A stretch of 64,000 bases of DNA from Auanema rhodensis (taxonomy: Eukaryota > Nematoda > Chromadorea > Rhabditida > Rhabditidae), in assembly GCA_964057225.1 (NCBI GenBank), contig OZ059896.1, positions 12,756,501 to 12,820,500 on the forward strand. The letters run 5' to 3'. Below the pieces are notes generated by a model that had not been told where the DNA came from, ran no database searches, and saw only the letters and a list, made by a program, of their open reading frames with translations. The translations under genes and the position numbers were made by a program. Shown in pieces: positions 15,001 to 24,955 of the stretch. The first letter of the stretch is position 1. Every line of letters begins with the position of its first letter.

Positions 15001-17247
15001 TGATTTTTCTAAAATTTCATTAATGTATAAATCAAAATATTATTTCTTGTGATCAGATTGTTAATCGTTATATCTGTAAACGTTTCTCTCGAAATAGCAA
15101 ATAGAGTGTTCAGTTGTACTCACTTAACAAAGAAAGTAGAAGAACATATATATTTTGAGCAAAAAAAGTGCGGAAAAGTCGTTATCTCGTTAACATCAGT
15201 TTCACTGTTCAAAACTCTGTTTATTGTCACTCTACTTGCTATTTCGAGAGAAACGTTTACAGATATATATTAATATTTACTACACTAGCAAGCAGAAGAA
15301 AACCTTATACTAGTTCATTGTTTTTTTTTAATTTTTTTCGGTATATTTATTTTTTCACTGTCAAATCGGCAACACTAGCAAGCAGAAAAAAACCTTATAC
15401 TAGTTCATTGTTTTTTTTTAAATTTTTTTCGGTATATTTATTTTTTCACTGTCAAATGGGCAAGTACCTGCTGCACATGTGCGAGCTATTCGAGTGACCG
15501 ATGCCCAAACGAGCCACGCTTAGAAAATGAGGCTGACATAACACGTTTTTCACTCCTACCCAGATTGATTGCTTTAGAGACATTTCTGTCTTATCTCATT
15601 ATATTCTCTACTTTGACTTTGATTTTTCTAAAATTTCATTAATGTAAAATTCAAAATATCATTTCTTGTGATCAGATTGTTAATCGTTATATCTGTAAAC
15701 GTTTCTCCCGAAATAGCAAGTAGAGTGTTCAGTTGTACTCACTTAACAAAGAAAGTAGAAGAACATATATATTTAGAGCAAAAAAAGTGCGGAAAAGTCG
15801 TTATCTCGTTAACATCAGTTTCACTGTTCAAAACTCTGTTTATTGTCACTCCACTTGCTATTTCGAGAGAAACGTTTACAGATGTATATGAATATTTACT
15901 ACACTAGCAAGCAGAAGAAAACCTTATACTAGTTCATTGTTTTTTTTTTAATTTTTTTCGGTATATTTATTTTTTCACTGTCAAATCGGCAAGCACCTGT
16001 TGCACATGTGCGAGCTGTTCGAGTGACCGATGCCCAAACGAGCCACGCTTAGAAAATGAGGCTGACATAACACGTTTTTCACTCCTACCCAGATTGATTG
16101 CTTTAGAGACATTTCTGTCTTATCTCATTATATTCTCTACTTTGACTTTGATTTTTCTAAAACTTCATTAATGTATAATTCAAAATATCATTTCTTGTGA
16201 TCAGATTGTTAATTGTTATAACTGTAAACGTTTCTCTCGAAATAGCAAGTAGAGTGTTCAGTTGTACCCACTTAACAAAGAAAGTAGAAGAACATATATA
16301 TTTAGAGCAAAAAAAGTGCGGAAAAGTCGTTATCTCGTTAACATTAGTTTCACTGCCCAAAACTCTGTTTATTGTCACTCTACTTGCTATTTCGAGAGAA
16401 ACGTTTACAGATGTATATGAATATTTACTACACTAGCAAGCAGAAGAAAACCTTATACTAGTTCATTGTTTTTTTTTAATTTTTTTCGGTATATTTATTT
16501 TTTCACTGTCAAATCGGCAAGCACCTGCTGCACATGTGCGAGCTATTCGAGTGACCGATGCCCAAACGAGCCACGCTTAGAAAATGAGGCTGACATAACA
16601 CGTTTTTCACTCCTACCCAGATTGATTGCTTTAGAGACATTTCTGTCTTATATCATTATATTCTCTACTTTGACTTTGATTTTTCTAAAATTTCATTAAT
16701 GTAAAATTCAAAATATCATTTCTTGTTATCAGATTGTTAATCGTTATATCTGTAAACGTTTCTCTCAAAATAGCAAGTAGAGTGTTCAGTTGTACCCACT
16801 CAACAAAGAAAGTAGAAGAACATATATATTTAGAGCAAATAAAGTGCGGAAAAGTCGTTATCTCGTTAACATCAGTTTCACTGCCCAAAACTCAGTTTAT
16901 TGTCATTCTACTTGCTATTTCGAGAGAAACGTTTACAGATATATATGAATATTTACTACACTAGCAATCAGAAGAAAACCTTATACTAGTTCATTGTTTT
17001 TTTTAAATTTTTTTCGGTATATTTATTTTTTCACTGTCAAATCGGCAAGCACCTGCTGCACATGTGCGAGCTATTCGAGTGACCGATGCCTAAACAAACC
17101 ACGCTTAGAAAATGAGGCTGACATAACACGTTTTTCACTCCTACCCAGATTGATTGCTTTAGAGACATTTCTGTCTTATCTTATTATATTCTCTACTTTG
17201 ACTTTGATTTTTCTAAAATTTTCATTAATGTAAAATTCAAAATATCA

Positions 17248-17358
17248 ACTAAATGTCTCTTCTTGACATTTTCGGCCATGTTCAGATATTTGAGGGTGGA
17301 GAGCTTAACATATGACACTGATGAGCCTGCATCCCATTAAGCTAAAATCAGTTTATCT
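17248..17358. other. Unassigned junction between satellite and gypsy A
   Basis: This is about 110 bp of sequence unlike the satellite and without a clear reading frame. It probably belongs to the truncated 3' side of the minus-strand element to its right. No LTR or target duplication is visible here. Confidence 0.5.
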
Positions 17359-18021
17359 TCAACTGATATACATATATATTAATGGTAACTTTGTTTCCGC
17401 TGATGCAATAGAAGCAACAAATGGTATTGCGATTGGAATAAATGTTACTAAAGCAAGATAGTATTGCTTCATGATGTTATCTGGCATCTGTTGGTCTGGG
17501 CGGCTTACAAGTTCCAATGTTTCTTCATAGCCTGGGGGCTCATTATCTATTTCGTGGACATGCATTACGGTTAGTGGAGTGGCTCTGAAGAACCAAAATT
17601 TAGCAACAACGAGAAGAATTATTAATACTGCGGCAATCGTGACTATTGATCCTATGAAGATTAGTGTTCTCTCAATTGATCCTATTAGAAATTGTTTTAC
17701 ACTAGTCCAGGCGGAAGTTGTGAATTCAGCTGCTTTAGAGATATAGTCACTGCCCTTTTTCAAAAGATTAAAGGCTGACGTAATTTTTGGATCGTTGTGA
17801 ATAGTATGTAAAACATGGTTCTGTCGTATGGATGCTAAACTTGCTCCATATGCAATAGCTGTTGACATTGAGTAAACTCTCAATAATAAATTGGTGTATA
17901 AGTTAGCGCCTGTGAACTTTAAAGGTGTTAATTGGTGGTATTGCGCTTTATCAAAGAGTGATATTGGTTTTACTTCAACCGATCCATTTATATTTATCCA
18001 TTCTCCATTTTGATAGTACAC
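17359..18021 (-). pseudogene. Glycoprotein C-terminal part, gypsy A
   Basis: This 220-codon open stretch has a hydrophobic segment at about residues 115-145 (predicted membrane anchor), followed by a tail containing PPGY, which fits the PPxY late-domain motif. Upstream, 'AYGASLASI' aligns with 'SYGSSLATL' and 'SYGSSLASL' of element B. It lies in the same frame as the open stretch 18130-19116, separated by stop codon(s). The last 37 codons, from an ATG at 17472, form a second signal-peptide-like stretch (K near the start, hydrophobic core, ASA before E), then a stop close to the satellite junction. The family is not one I can name; membrane glycoprotein of retroviral env type is inferred from layout. 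Confidence 0.65.
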
Positions 18022-18129
18022 ATCTGTTGGTACATGTTCGCAATCTATCTCTTTTCCATGTGTTAATAAGTCTCTTGATCCTGGAGCAGCAAAATATAAT
18101 CTCTCATCTTCTGTTATTACTGGTGTTTC

Positions 18130-19300
18130 CTAATAGCATGTATCATTGATCTTATGATTATGATAAACAGCTTTAGGTTGAAGAGGTAGGCATATATGAA
18201 CATGAACTATATCGCTGCCTACGAAACGGGCTGCAATATCCTCTCTTCCTAAAATAGTCCTCATTGCTATTGTGGGTTCTATGTGTAAAATAGAACGCCA
18301 TAGCTCGAGGTATCTATTTTGAATCTCACATATGGATTCATAAGATTCCATAAAATGTTTCTGTAGCTCTTCTTGTATGAGTGTTGTTGTATATTGTAGA
18401 TGATCTTGAGCTATTCTGCGAGATACGTTGAGGTTGAATTGTATTTCGTTGTTCACTTTTGACGCTGTATACGTTGCCCGAGCCTGAATTTTTCTGGTTT
18501 CTACGGGTGGAGATGATGTTCTTTGTTTCCTTAAGGTTCGTGACGCCGTGTCAGTGACTGTTGCTAATGTTGTTGGCGAGAGAGTCGTAGTTATCACGGC
18601 TGTTGTCGTGTCAACTGTGGTTGTCGTCGGAATCCGAGTCGTATAGCTTATAGTTGTCTCCTGAACTAGTGAAGCGGGTTTGTCCGTTGTTGTCGTTAAT
18701 GACAGTCTTCTAGTCAGATAAGGCGGTGTTTCAATATCCTCTAACAGTGGTAAAAATGTTTTTATAAGTAGCTGGCGTGTATCCGCGCTTGGAGTTTGAA
18801 TGCGAGGGTGGGGGCCTATCGATATACCGTAGTTAGAATCTTTATCTCGATATAGTTTGTTGGTATCTGGCACATTGATTGTTAATTGTCGGAACTTTTC
18901 ATCATCTACGGCTGCTGCTGTTTTATTTGGCCTTATTACTCGCATCAAGTTATGGTATAAGTAAAGAGTATTTCTAAGTACTATACGCTCATCAGCATTG
19001 TCAGTTGTTAAAGTTGGTCGGATAGGCGGCATGTTCACAAAGGATTTTAAAACCTCTTGCCTTGATGGTACCGACAGATTGTTTTCAAATATTACCGGTG
19101 TATAAGCTAGCTCCATCGCTATGCTTTCGGCTCTTTCACGGTAGGATCCGTCCTTTTCTAGTAGTTTTTCGTCAAATTCGTGTGCTGTTAATCTGTCACC
19201 TATCTGTTCTAATAATTGTTGTGAGGTTAAATACCGTATAGCGCCGCGAGTGGTTGCTGCCAGTTCCTTTTGCGCAAGAAAATAAAGTATTGCTTCCTCA
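18130..19300 (-). pseudogene. Glycoprotein middle part with Thr-rich stalk, gypsy A
   Basis: The frame is open from about 19360 down to 18130; the ATG at 19116 is internal because codons upstream ('ILYFLAQKELAAT') still align with element B. It contains a Thr-rich stretch (about residues 150-200 from the 19116 ATG) and then RKQR, a possible furin-type site. The same layout, Thr-rich stalk followed by a basic site, occurs twice in element B. A frameshift near 19365 separates it from the next segment. Confidence 0.65.
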
Positions 19301-19552
19301 GGGTCGTGTATTTCGTATGTTTGAAGGAAACGTTGTATGGATACTATCAGATACGGGACTTCTTAAGAAGAAGTAAAACTTCTCGGGATGTGCTGAAACC
19401 CAATCAATAATTGAATATGAAGGGTTGACAGCTCGTCTGGCCTTTATAAGCGGTATTATCTGATAAATACCAGGATTACTCATCACGGGTCGTAAGAAAG
19501 GATAAGGACAAATATTTAATATTAAAGTTTCAAAATCTTCCTGTTTTTGCAT
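19298..19552 (-). pseudogene. Glycoprotein ectodomain segment, gypsy A
   Basis: This is an 84-codon open stretch between two ectodomain pieces, in a different frame from both. Position and length match 34206-34487 of element B, but sequence similarity is weak. It ends in a frame change near 19365. I take it as part of the decayed ectodomain. Confidence 0.45.
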
Positions 19553-19655
19553 CCACTCCTTGTTTAATTCAACCGTGCATTCCGCAATTGCTCTTTTATC
19601 TCTTTTCGCCGGAAGTTTCTTATATTCTCTCTCTATTAAAACATGGATATTGGTG

Positions 19656-20342
19656 TCATTTGGGTACTGTGGTAAGAGAATGTAATTGCCAGTTGTGGTG
19701 TGGAAGATTGGCTGTTAGAAACAAGAAGATATTTGCTTCGGTATCTCTTTTTGATCGATTACAAGGGCTGATTGAGTGGTTGGTAACAGAATAATGCCAT
19801 CGATATTCATAAGGCTGTTTCTCCCATATGATGATTGAAGTATCTGATGCACATTCTCCATGATGCGCTAAGCATCCTTCAGTATTTAGTATTAAATTGG
19901 AGATTATAGTTTCATCTGGCATCCGTGTCATAACCCCTCTTTTGATAACCAATCTAGCTTTCTCTTTACATAGTTCATTATTAAAAGATCGGCCTGGCGA
20001 GAAGGAAGGCTCGTCAGTTGCATATGTTATGCTGTCGATCTTCTTTAATTCACTCCAATTCCATCTTCTATCTCTCACTGCCAGTCTGCATTCTGCAGCT
20101 GGTATCTTTTCAATTCTCGCTATCGTTGTATTGGTATTTCTAAGGAACAAAAGGTCTCTGATATACATTTTATGAATTTCTTTGGAGCATCTCCATGCAT
20201 CCCATTCATGTGCCGTTTGATTCCTTGTATAAAGATGAACTTTTGTTCGTTAGATATGCTTTATTGGTGGTAATAAGCATTTTCGGAGAGATGGGGGACG
20301 GAGAAGGGCTCCTCCAGTAGCTTTAGTACATAGCTGGTATGC
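19656..20342 (-). pseudogene. Glycoprotein ectodomain N-terminal part, gypsy A
   Basis: The frame is the same as gag (22307-20343) and continues it after two TAA codons (at the end of gag and about 100 bp further). Cys-rich sequence aligns with element B: 'GCLAHHGECASDTSIIIW' here corresponds to 'GCTSDKGQCLNNNGLIIW' there, and 'FLRNTNTTIARIEKI' to 'FIRETNVSLAKVSP'. Near the end RSKR is a consensus furin site. Both stops look like decay, because the homologous part of B is open. Extracellular role is inferred from the preceding hydrophobic segment, cysteines and furin site. Confidence 0.7.
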
Positions 20343-22307
20343 TTAGGCTGTTGTAACCAGTGATAAGATTACTGATAAAGCTACGGCTAAAGTCAAACGA
20401 GATATCAGAGTCAAATTATTGACTCTTGAGCCTCTACCTCTGCCTCTATTGTTGTTATTTCCCCTAAAGGTACTGTTATTTCTCTGTCTATTATTGCTCA
20501 TTTCTTGATTTTGTGATGCATTGTGGCTTCTTTGATACCCATTTTGATTTTGATTCTGATAATTTCGACCGCGGTCACCAAAATTGCGGTTCCTAGCAAA
20601 TGGGTTTTGGAAATTCCAGCCTTTTTGATTTTTTGAAAATTTATGATAATTTTGATTGTTTTGAAAATTTGGATGATAATTGTTATGATTATTATAATTT
20701 TGATAATTTTTATTATTAAAAGATTGATAACCTCTTGCCATACCTCTCCCACCATTGTTTCTGCGCGGGGGGAAAGTTCTTTCAATTGCGTTAACCAATA
20801 GCGCCTGAGGGTCTGCTACTTGGTTTGCAATTGATTCCTCCCAGCGAGCACTATCAACAGCCTCAGCAAAAGTTTTGGGTTTTGCTCGAATTACCCCTGG
20901 GCGTATCGTATTTTTCAAGCCTCTCAAAAATGTGGACCTCAGAATGTGATCTTTATGAGTATCACTATTAGAGAAAGCATTTAAGCTGAGGTTTCTTAAC
21001 GTTTGTGCGAAACCATCAATTGATAAATCGCCTTGAGTGCTGTTTTGAAGTGTGATAAGAGCTGGGTCTTGATTGTATTCGGGACACAGCTTGGATGTTA
21101 ACTCTTCTATTAGGGTAACCCAAGGTCCAGCTGTTCTGACCTTGTCAGGTAGCTCTAAATAAGCTTCCTCTGCTCTATCATTTTTCAATAGTAATGGTAA
21201 AATAGTTAGTCTTTCGGGCATCACTAAGCCTAAGGCGTTAGAAAAGGTATTAAACTTTGCCACGAAATCTCTAAAGTTACGACTTCCGTCGTATATGGGG
21301 CAATAAGGTGAGCTTAATGCGTGCGCAATGGTAGATTTACCAGCTCCCGGAAGACGAGCTGAGCTTCTCGCCGTTAAATTCTTACCTCCCTTTTTCGAGT
21401 TACCAGATGTTGGATAACTAATGGTAGGGGCGGCTGAGGAGAACCGCTTCCCTGGGAGTTTAATAACTCGACTCGTTGCCTGAGGCGTCGAATGTATTGA
21501 AACGCTTGAGCTGGGTATAGCGCTGTCTGACTTATTAAGGGTTGGGTTGGAGGATACGTGAAGAGAGTTATCAACTTGTTCTGTTGTTACCTCCCCTGGA
21601 GACAAATTCAAAACTTTTATTAAGCGAGCTGTTAAAGATTTCTTACTTTTGAACTTATCAGTAGTTAGTGATAAGGGCAAAACTTCGGTAATTTCCTGAT
21701 TTGGTTCTACGGGATTATTAGAGGTGGAGCGCCTACGCCGTGTATTAGTTTTTCTTTTATTAATCTTTTTAGAATCAAGCTTTTTCGAATCAAGCTTATC
21801 AGTGATAACTGATAAGGGTGATTTGCGAATAGTGAGAGATGAGGTTTTATTAAGTTGTGAGTTTTCTATCGGAGTGGAAAATGCCTGCGGTGTTAGAGTT
21901 AGTTCAAAAGAAGATGCAAGATTGTTATCAGTATTAACTGATAAAGTTGATAAGTTTAGGTGGGGGGTGGCTGGTGAAGTATTAGAGGTTATTTGTTTTG
22001 GTTTTTGAATTTTTTGAATCTTCTTATTACTTTTAAAAGAGTGTACCTTTGGAGTTGAAGCTGAAGTTTGAATATTGTAGTCCTGAATATAGAAATCAGG
22101 GTCCTCCTCGGTGTTGTCCGGAGGTGAATACGTGCCTTCTCGAGGAATGAAGGTTTTCTCGACTTTGGGTTTTACCTCTTGTTCAGGCTCTTCAATCTGA
22201 ACACTGAGGAGTCGTGTGCGGCTTCTGGTTCGACTGGCGACTGCGATATCGTCACTGGACTCAGAAGGGTATAGAGCAGGGACGGCCGAAGAGTATCTTT
22301 GTGCCAC
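20343..22307 (-). CDS. gag: Gag polyprotein with C-terminal hydrophobic segment, gypsy A
   Basis: This is an uninterrupted frame of about 654 codons. Residues 1-310 are low-complexity S/T/K-rich sequence; about 315-500 is a Ty3/gypsy capsid-type domain ('YDGSRNFRDF', 'MPERLTILPLLL', 'LRSTFLRGL') that aligns with element B; about 510-630 is N/R/G-rich with RG repeats, a nucleocapsid-like RNA-binding tail without a CCHC knuckle. The final ~25 residues are hydrophobic, then TAA. In element B the matching hydrophobic segment continues directly into the glycoprotein ectodomain, and here the ectodomain also lies in the same frame after the stop. The codon at 22307 is GTG; the frame is open further upstream, with similar codons in element C, and I find no in-frame ATG, so the true start is unknown. 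Confidence 0.85.
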   Translation of the reverse strand: MAQRYSSAVPALYPSESSDDIAVASRTRSRTRLLSVQIEEPEQEVKPKVEKTFIPREGTYSPPDNTEEDPDFYIQDYNIQTSASTPKVHSFKSNKKIQKIQKPKQITSNTSPATPHLNLSTLSVNTDNNLASSFELTLTPQAFSTPIENSQLNKTSSLTIRKSPLSVITDKLDSKKLDSKKINKRKTNTRRRRSTSNNPVEPNQEITEVLPLSLTTDKFKSKKSLTARLIKVLNLSPGEVTTEQVDNSLHVSSNPTLNKSDSAIPSSSVSIHSTPQATSRVIKLPGKRFSSAAPTISYPTSGNSKKGGKNLTARSSARLPGAGKSTIAHALSSPYCPIYDGSRNFRDFVAKFNTFSNALGLVMPERLTILPLLLKNDRAEEAYLELPDKVRTAGPWVTLIEELTSKLCPEYNQDPALITLQNSTQGDLSIDGFAQTLRNLSLNAFSNSDTHKDHILRSTFLRGLKNTIRPGVIRAKPKTFAEAVDSARWEESIANQVADPQALLVNAIERTFPPRRNNGGRGMARGYQSFNNKNYQNYNNHNNYHPNFQNNQNYHKFSKNQKGWNFQNPFARNRNFGDRGRNYQNQNQNGYQRSHNASQNQEMSNNRQRNNSTFRGNNNNRGRGRGSRVNNLTLISRLTLAVALSVILSLVTTA

Positions 22308-22723
22308 TTTGGAATCACTCTTGGTTTGGAAAAACCGCGAGTGTTTCGTTATATGGGAGATGTTGACGTTGAATGAGTGACAAGAAATTCAGGTCGGTTA
22401 TAGGGAAAAGTAAAAAAAGTTTGAAGATTGAGACGTGGCGTCTTTCGCCGAGAATCGTTATTAGATGAGAAAGAGTTTTAAAATCTTGGCCTGAGATCTG
22501 GCTCCGCCTATCTACCGTATTCTCTTTTCTTTATTCTTTTTCACAGATGTTCATCAGTTATAAATTTTGTTGGTCTTCGCTCTTTCCAGCCTCAATCTTA
22601 ATACTTTACTCTAATTGAATTCTTGAAAGTATGAGAGAGATTTTCAGTCGTTTTATGTCCCCTTTTTATGCATAAGATTCTTTATATTTGTAGAGCTGAA
22701 GAAGAAAAAAAAATAATCAAAGA

Positions 22724-22852
22724 ATGGCTTATGAAGGTCTATCGGGAATGACTTTTGTCTTGAGAAAGCTGTACGCTGACCTCGTCTTGTATGATCAAGA
22801 CGAAGTGTTAGCTTATAGGCCTCACCCAGATATGATTAAGATGGTTGGTTAA
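22724..22852 (+). CDS. Small ORF, 42 aa, unknown
   Basis: An ATG-started frame of 42 codons on the strand opposite element A, within its leader. The product is balanced in composition (start 'MAYEGLSGMTFVLRKLYADL'), with no membrane segment. It ends 60 bp before the next, longer plus-strand ORF. I do not recognise it. It lies in the part of the leader that seems absent from element C, so it may belong to an inserted fragment. Confidence 0.35.
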   Translation: MAYEGLSGMTFVLRKLYADLVLYDQDEVLAYRPHPDMIKMVG

Positions 22853-22912
22853 AACAAAGAAACATGTTATATTAATAATAAAAAAAAATTTTAGTTTATC
22901 GAGGATTTAAAA

Positions 22913-23263
22913 ATGCATTATCTGGGGAGGGGATTAGTGAATTTCTCCCTAATGCAAGAAATAGCGGATGAGGTTGCAGCTATTGGGCGATGGTGCCTCA
23001 CCGATTTGTGCGCGCATTGGTATGAGAACCCCAATTTAATCGCATCCCCTTGGAATTGGTATGAGCATAAGCCTCATGATTTTTATGATTATATGTCTAA
23101 AATTTTGTTTAAAATTTATTTGTTTTATGAACAGTCTCCTATGGGCTTATTGCTAAGGACCTCTGCGGATTCAGTGTATTCGCAGTATTTAGAGCCTAGC
23201 AATGAGCCCATCTCACAGCCTATAGAATTTGTGAGACAGTTGCATTTTAAATGGGGCTTTTAA
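22913..23263 (+). CDS. Hypothetical protein, 116 aa, Trp-rich
   Basis: An ATG-started frame of 116 codons, rich in W, Y and H ('WCLTDLCAHWYENPNL', 'WNWYEHKPHDFYDYM'), preceded by an A/T-rich stretch and followed by 'ataaatac' in an A/T-rich region. The composition looks like a folded protein rather than a chance frame. It is antisense to the leader of gypsy A. Together with 22724-22852 it could be a captured gene fragment, an antisense gene of the element or, less likely, chance. No family is recognised. Confidence 0.45.
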   Translation: MHYLGRGLVNFSLMQEIADEVAAIGRWCLTDLCAHWYENPNLIASPWNWYEHKPHDFYDYMSKILFKIYLFYEQSPMGLLLRTSADSVYSQYLEPSNEPISQPIEFVRQLHFKWGF

Positions 23264-24230
23264 CAATTGTTTTATATATAATAAATACTTAATTTCACTC
23301 ATTTGTTCTCTCTCTCTCTTTTTTTTTCATAACACAAACTTTGGTCGAGCTTATTAATAAAAAAGGAGTGCGTGCGCCTTGGGAAAATGGCTCATGTGCA
23401 CGTTGATTATTAAAAGCCGTGGGCGATTGTTTTCCGGAATGATTTTGGCATGCTAATGAGATTCCGAGAATATTTAAAAAGATTGCTCATTTTACTAATG
23501 GACTGAGACCAAAGCTCGTTTATAAAACGCAATTTTTTTCTTTAAACCATTTCACTAATTTATAGAATATTACAATATGAAGACTACGGTAGGTGTGTGG
23601 GAATATCTTATGATGTTAGCAACAAAAATGAGCTGAGGAAGGTGACACATTCTACGGAGAAGAAAACATCCGTAGCCCATGTGCTTTCGCCAAAATGACC
23701 TGACAGGCAATAAAATTTGTGCCAGGATTTTTCGGACTAGTGTGGTCTATTCTCACAATCAAAAAAAAAATAAAAACCGAATAACGGCTCCCGCAAAAAT
23801 ATTTAGTTAGCATGCTCTTTTACGCCTGAATTTAACTTTCAAATCTCTAGTCCTGACCACAATAAAATATTAAACTTTGTGCGCTTTCAAAATTTCATTC
23901 TAACTCCTCGTTGCCAAATAATAATGAAATCAAAATTTCGTTTGGTGAAATTGTCCCCTATTTTGATCCAAACGTCCTCAAAAAAAAATGCAAGAGAAGC
24001 GGTGCAGGATACGGTATTATAAGGGTGGACACTCAGACGGTTTTATGAGTGGGGACAGCGGGTAAAATTTCAAAATTATATAGTCCTAGCTCTCTAAAAG
24101 AGAGATCCCTTGTACCTGCACCTTATACAAGTTGGCGCCCTCATTATGTTGCTAACCGTGGAGGAAATTTTAATTTAGATATCAAAATATGGACTTTTTA
24201 TGCGAGTTTTTGCGACAAAAATGAGTTCGA
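23264..24230 (-). other. Leader (untranslated) region of gypsy A
   Basis: This noncoding stretch lies between the primer site and gag, read on the minus strand. Short blocks resemble the leader of element C, for example near 23980 ('gaggac' block), 23720 ('aaaatcctg' block) and 23650 ('gtcaccttcctca' block). I see no convincing reading frame in it. Confidence 0.6.
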
Positions 24231-24243
24231 GGTGGAACCTCCA
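24231..24243 (-). promoter_or_regulatory. Primer-binding site for tRNA-Gln, gypsy A
   Basis: Read on the minus strand, TGGAGGTTCCACC directly follows the LTR end. It is the complement of CCA plus the discriminator and acceptor end of the tRNA-Gln genes in this window (those ending GGTGGAACCT). The match ends after 13 nt. Confidence 0.85.
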
Positions 24244-24609
24244 CGTTCCATTATGCTCCTACGTATATTGAACAGACCATTGTAGTCTGCTCAACTACGC
24301 GTATAGTATTCCATAAGTGTAGCGGTATGGAAACAGAGCATAAGGATTACATAAGATAAGGAAATAAATAGGTTTATTATACACAATACAATATCATTAC
24401 AATACAATAACACAAGGATAAAGTAAACTACATTTACAAGACAAAGACTAATATATAAGATTAACTAAGTTAGGTGCAAACCGTCCATGGGCTTGCGAAG
24501 GGGCGAACTCCCGAATAGGGGCATGAGGGAAGGCGGTGCTATTCTACATTCCTCTACTCGGTCTGGCTCTAACCCTGCAGTTACATATATAGAGTCTTCG
24601 AATGGAACG
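24244..24609 (-). repeat. 5' LTR of gypsy A
   Basis: This 366-bp LTR begins CGTTCCATT and ends AATGGAACG on the minus strand, a perfect 9-bp terminal inverted repeat. A polyadenylation signal AATAAA is at 24378-24373. The primer site abuts one end and the other abuts the 5S-linked repeat. The LTR of element C has the same ends. Confidence 0.85.
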
Positions 24610-24955
24610 ATGTTAGTTATGTAATTTTCCACGTTCCATCTGGATCCCTCTATAATATCAAATCTTATGAACTCCAAATACAATGAATTGAAAAAAGTTT
24701 CACAGTTGTATAGTGTTTAAACAATGTTTGTTTCAATAGAAAATAGAAAGAAACAGTAAAGTTAAGATGAAGGTTCATAAACTACTGGTTTATAAATGTA
24801 ATATAGAAATAAGATTGAAGATATTTTGATGCCTTGGGTTGAGCTATCTAAGTAAAACTGTTCCGTAACAAATGTTTTCTGGAAAATTAAAAACATTTGT
24901 TACGGAAGAGATAAAATTGAAAATCAGCTGCATGGCGTTCTTTCAACGTGGCATG
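24610..24955. repeat. 5S-linked spacer repeat, copy 1
   Basis: This repeat recurs at 29806-30017, 43897-44084 and 48377-48640. It contains the uninterrupted target site (near 24758, 'cagtaaagttaagatg') into which gypsy B inserted elsewhere, and an inverted motif around 24870-24905 ('aaatgtttt...aaaacattt', 'gtaac/gttac'). Its right end ('ggcgttctttcaacgtggcatg') is a minus-strand piece of the 5' region of 5S rRNA, cut by the next LTR. Confidence 0.8.

Larger units (their letters stand above)
1..17247. repeat. Satellite array, ~529-bp unit
   Basis: More than 30 head-to-tail copies of a unit of 528-532 bp run from the window edge to about 17247, where sequence similarity stops abruptly. Copies differ by scattered substitutions and by the length of a poly-T run. 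Variant types recur in order: a unit with 'tctcccgaaat' starts near 5776, 8426, 10544, 12223, 13990 and 15668 and is each time followed by a unit with a related second type, so there is higher-order structure (for example about 2118 bp between 8426 and 10544). Open frames of 60-80 codons occur on both strands only because the unit lacks stops there; I do not regard them as genes. Diverged relatives carrying tRNA-Gln genes occur at 28558-29363, 48758-50267, 54167-56236 and 59240-59740. Confidence 0.97.
17248..24609 (-). mobile_element. Ty3/gypsy element A, truncated 3' half
   Basis: Read on the minus strand the order is LTR (24609-24244), tRNA-Gln primer site, a leader of about 1.9 kb, gag (22307-20343) and a glycoprotein reading frame down to 17359. 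No protease, reverse transcriptase or integrase follows; the element ends at the satellite boundary. Gag and glycoprotein align collinearly with element B (30018-43896), and the leader and gag start resemble element C (61867-64000). Several stops and at least one frameshift make it non-functional as a whole. The right flank 'atgttagttatg' is part of the 5S-linked repeat, which is the target. Confidence 0.85.

Noticed and set aside
46..17233. Recurring open frames of 60-80 codons in every satellite unit, on both strands
   Set aside because: They follow from repetition of a stop-poor sequence. Variants change length freely through poly-T indels, sense and antisense are equally open, and no start context or domain is seen.
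1..17247. CRISPR-like array
   Set aside because: The units are 529 bp with no unique spacers between short repeats, and the context is eukaryotic.
1..17247. Centromeric or eliminated (programmed DNA elimination) chromatin
   Set aside because: A long satellite alone does not show this, and no breakage motif or telomere repeat is visible.
24465..24683. 72-codon minus-strand frame over the LTR of element A
   Set aside because: It lies mostly inside the LTR and runs into the 5S-linked repeat, with no recognisable features.
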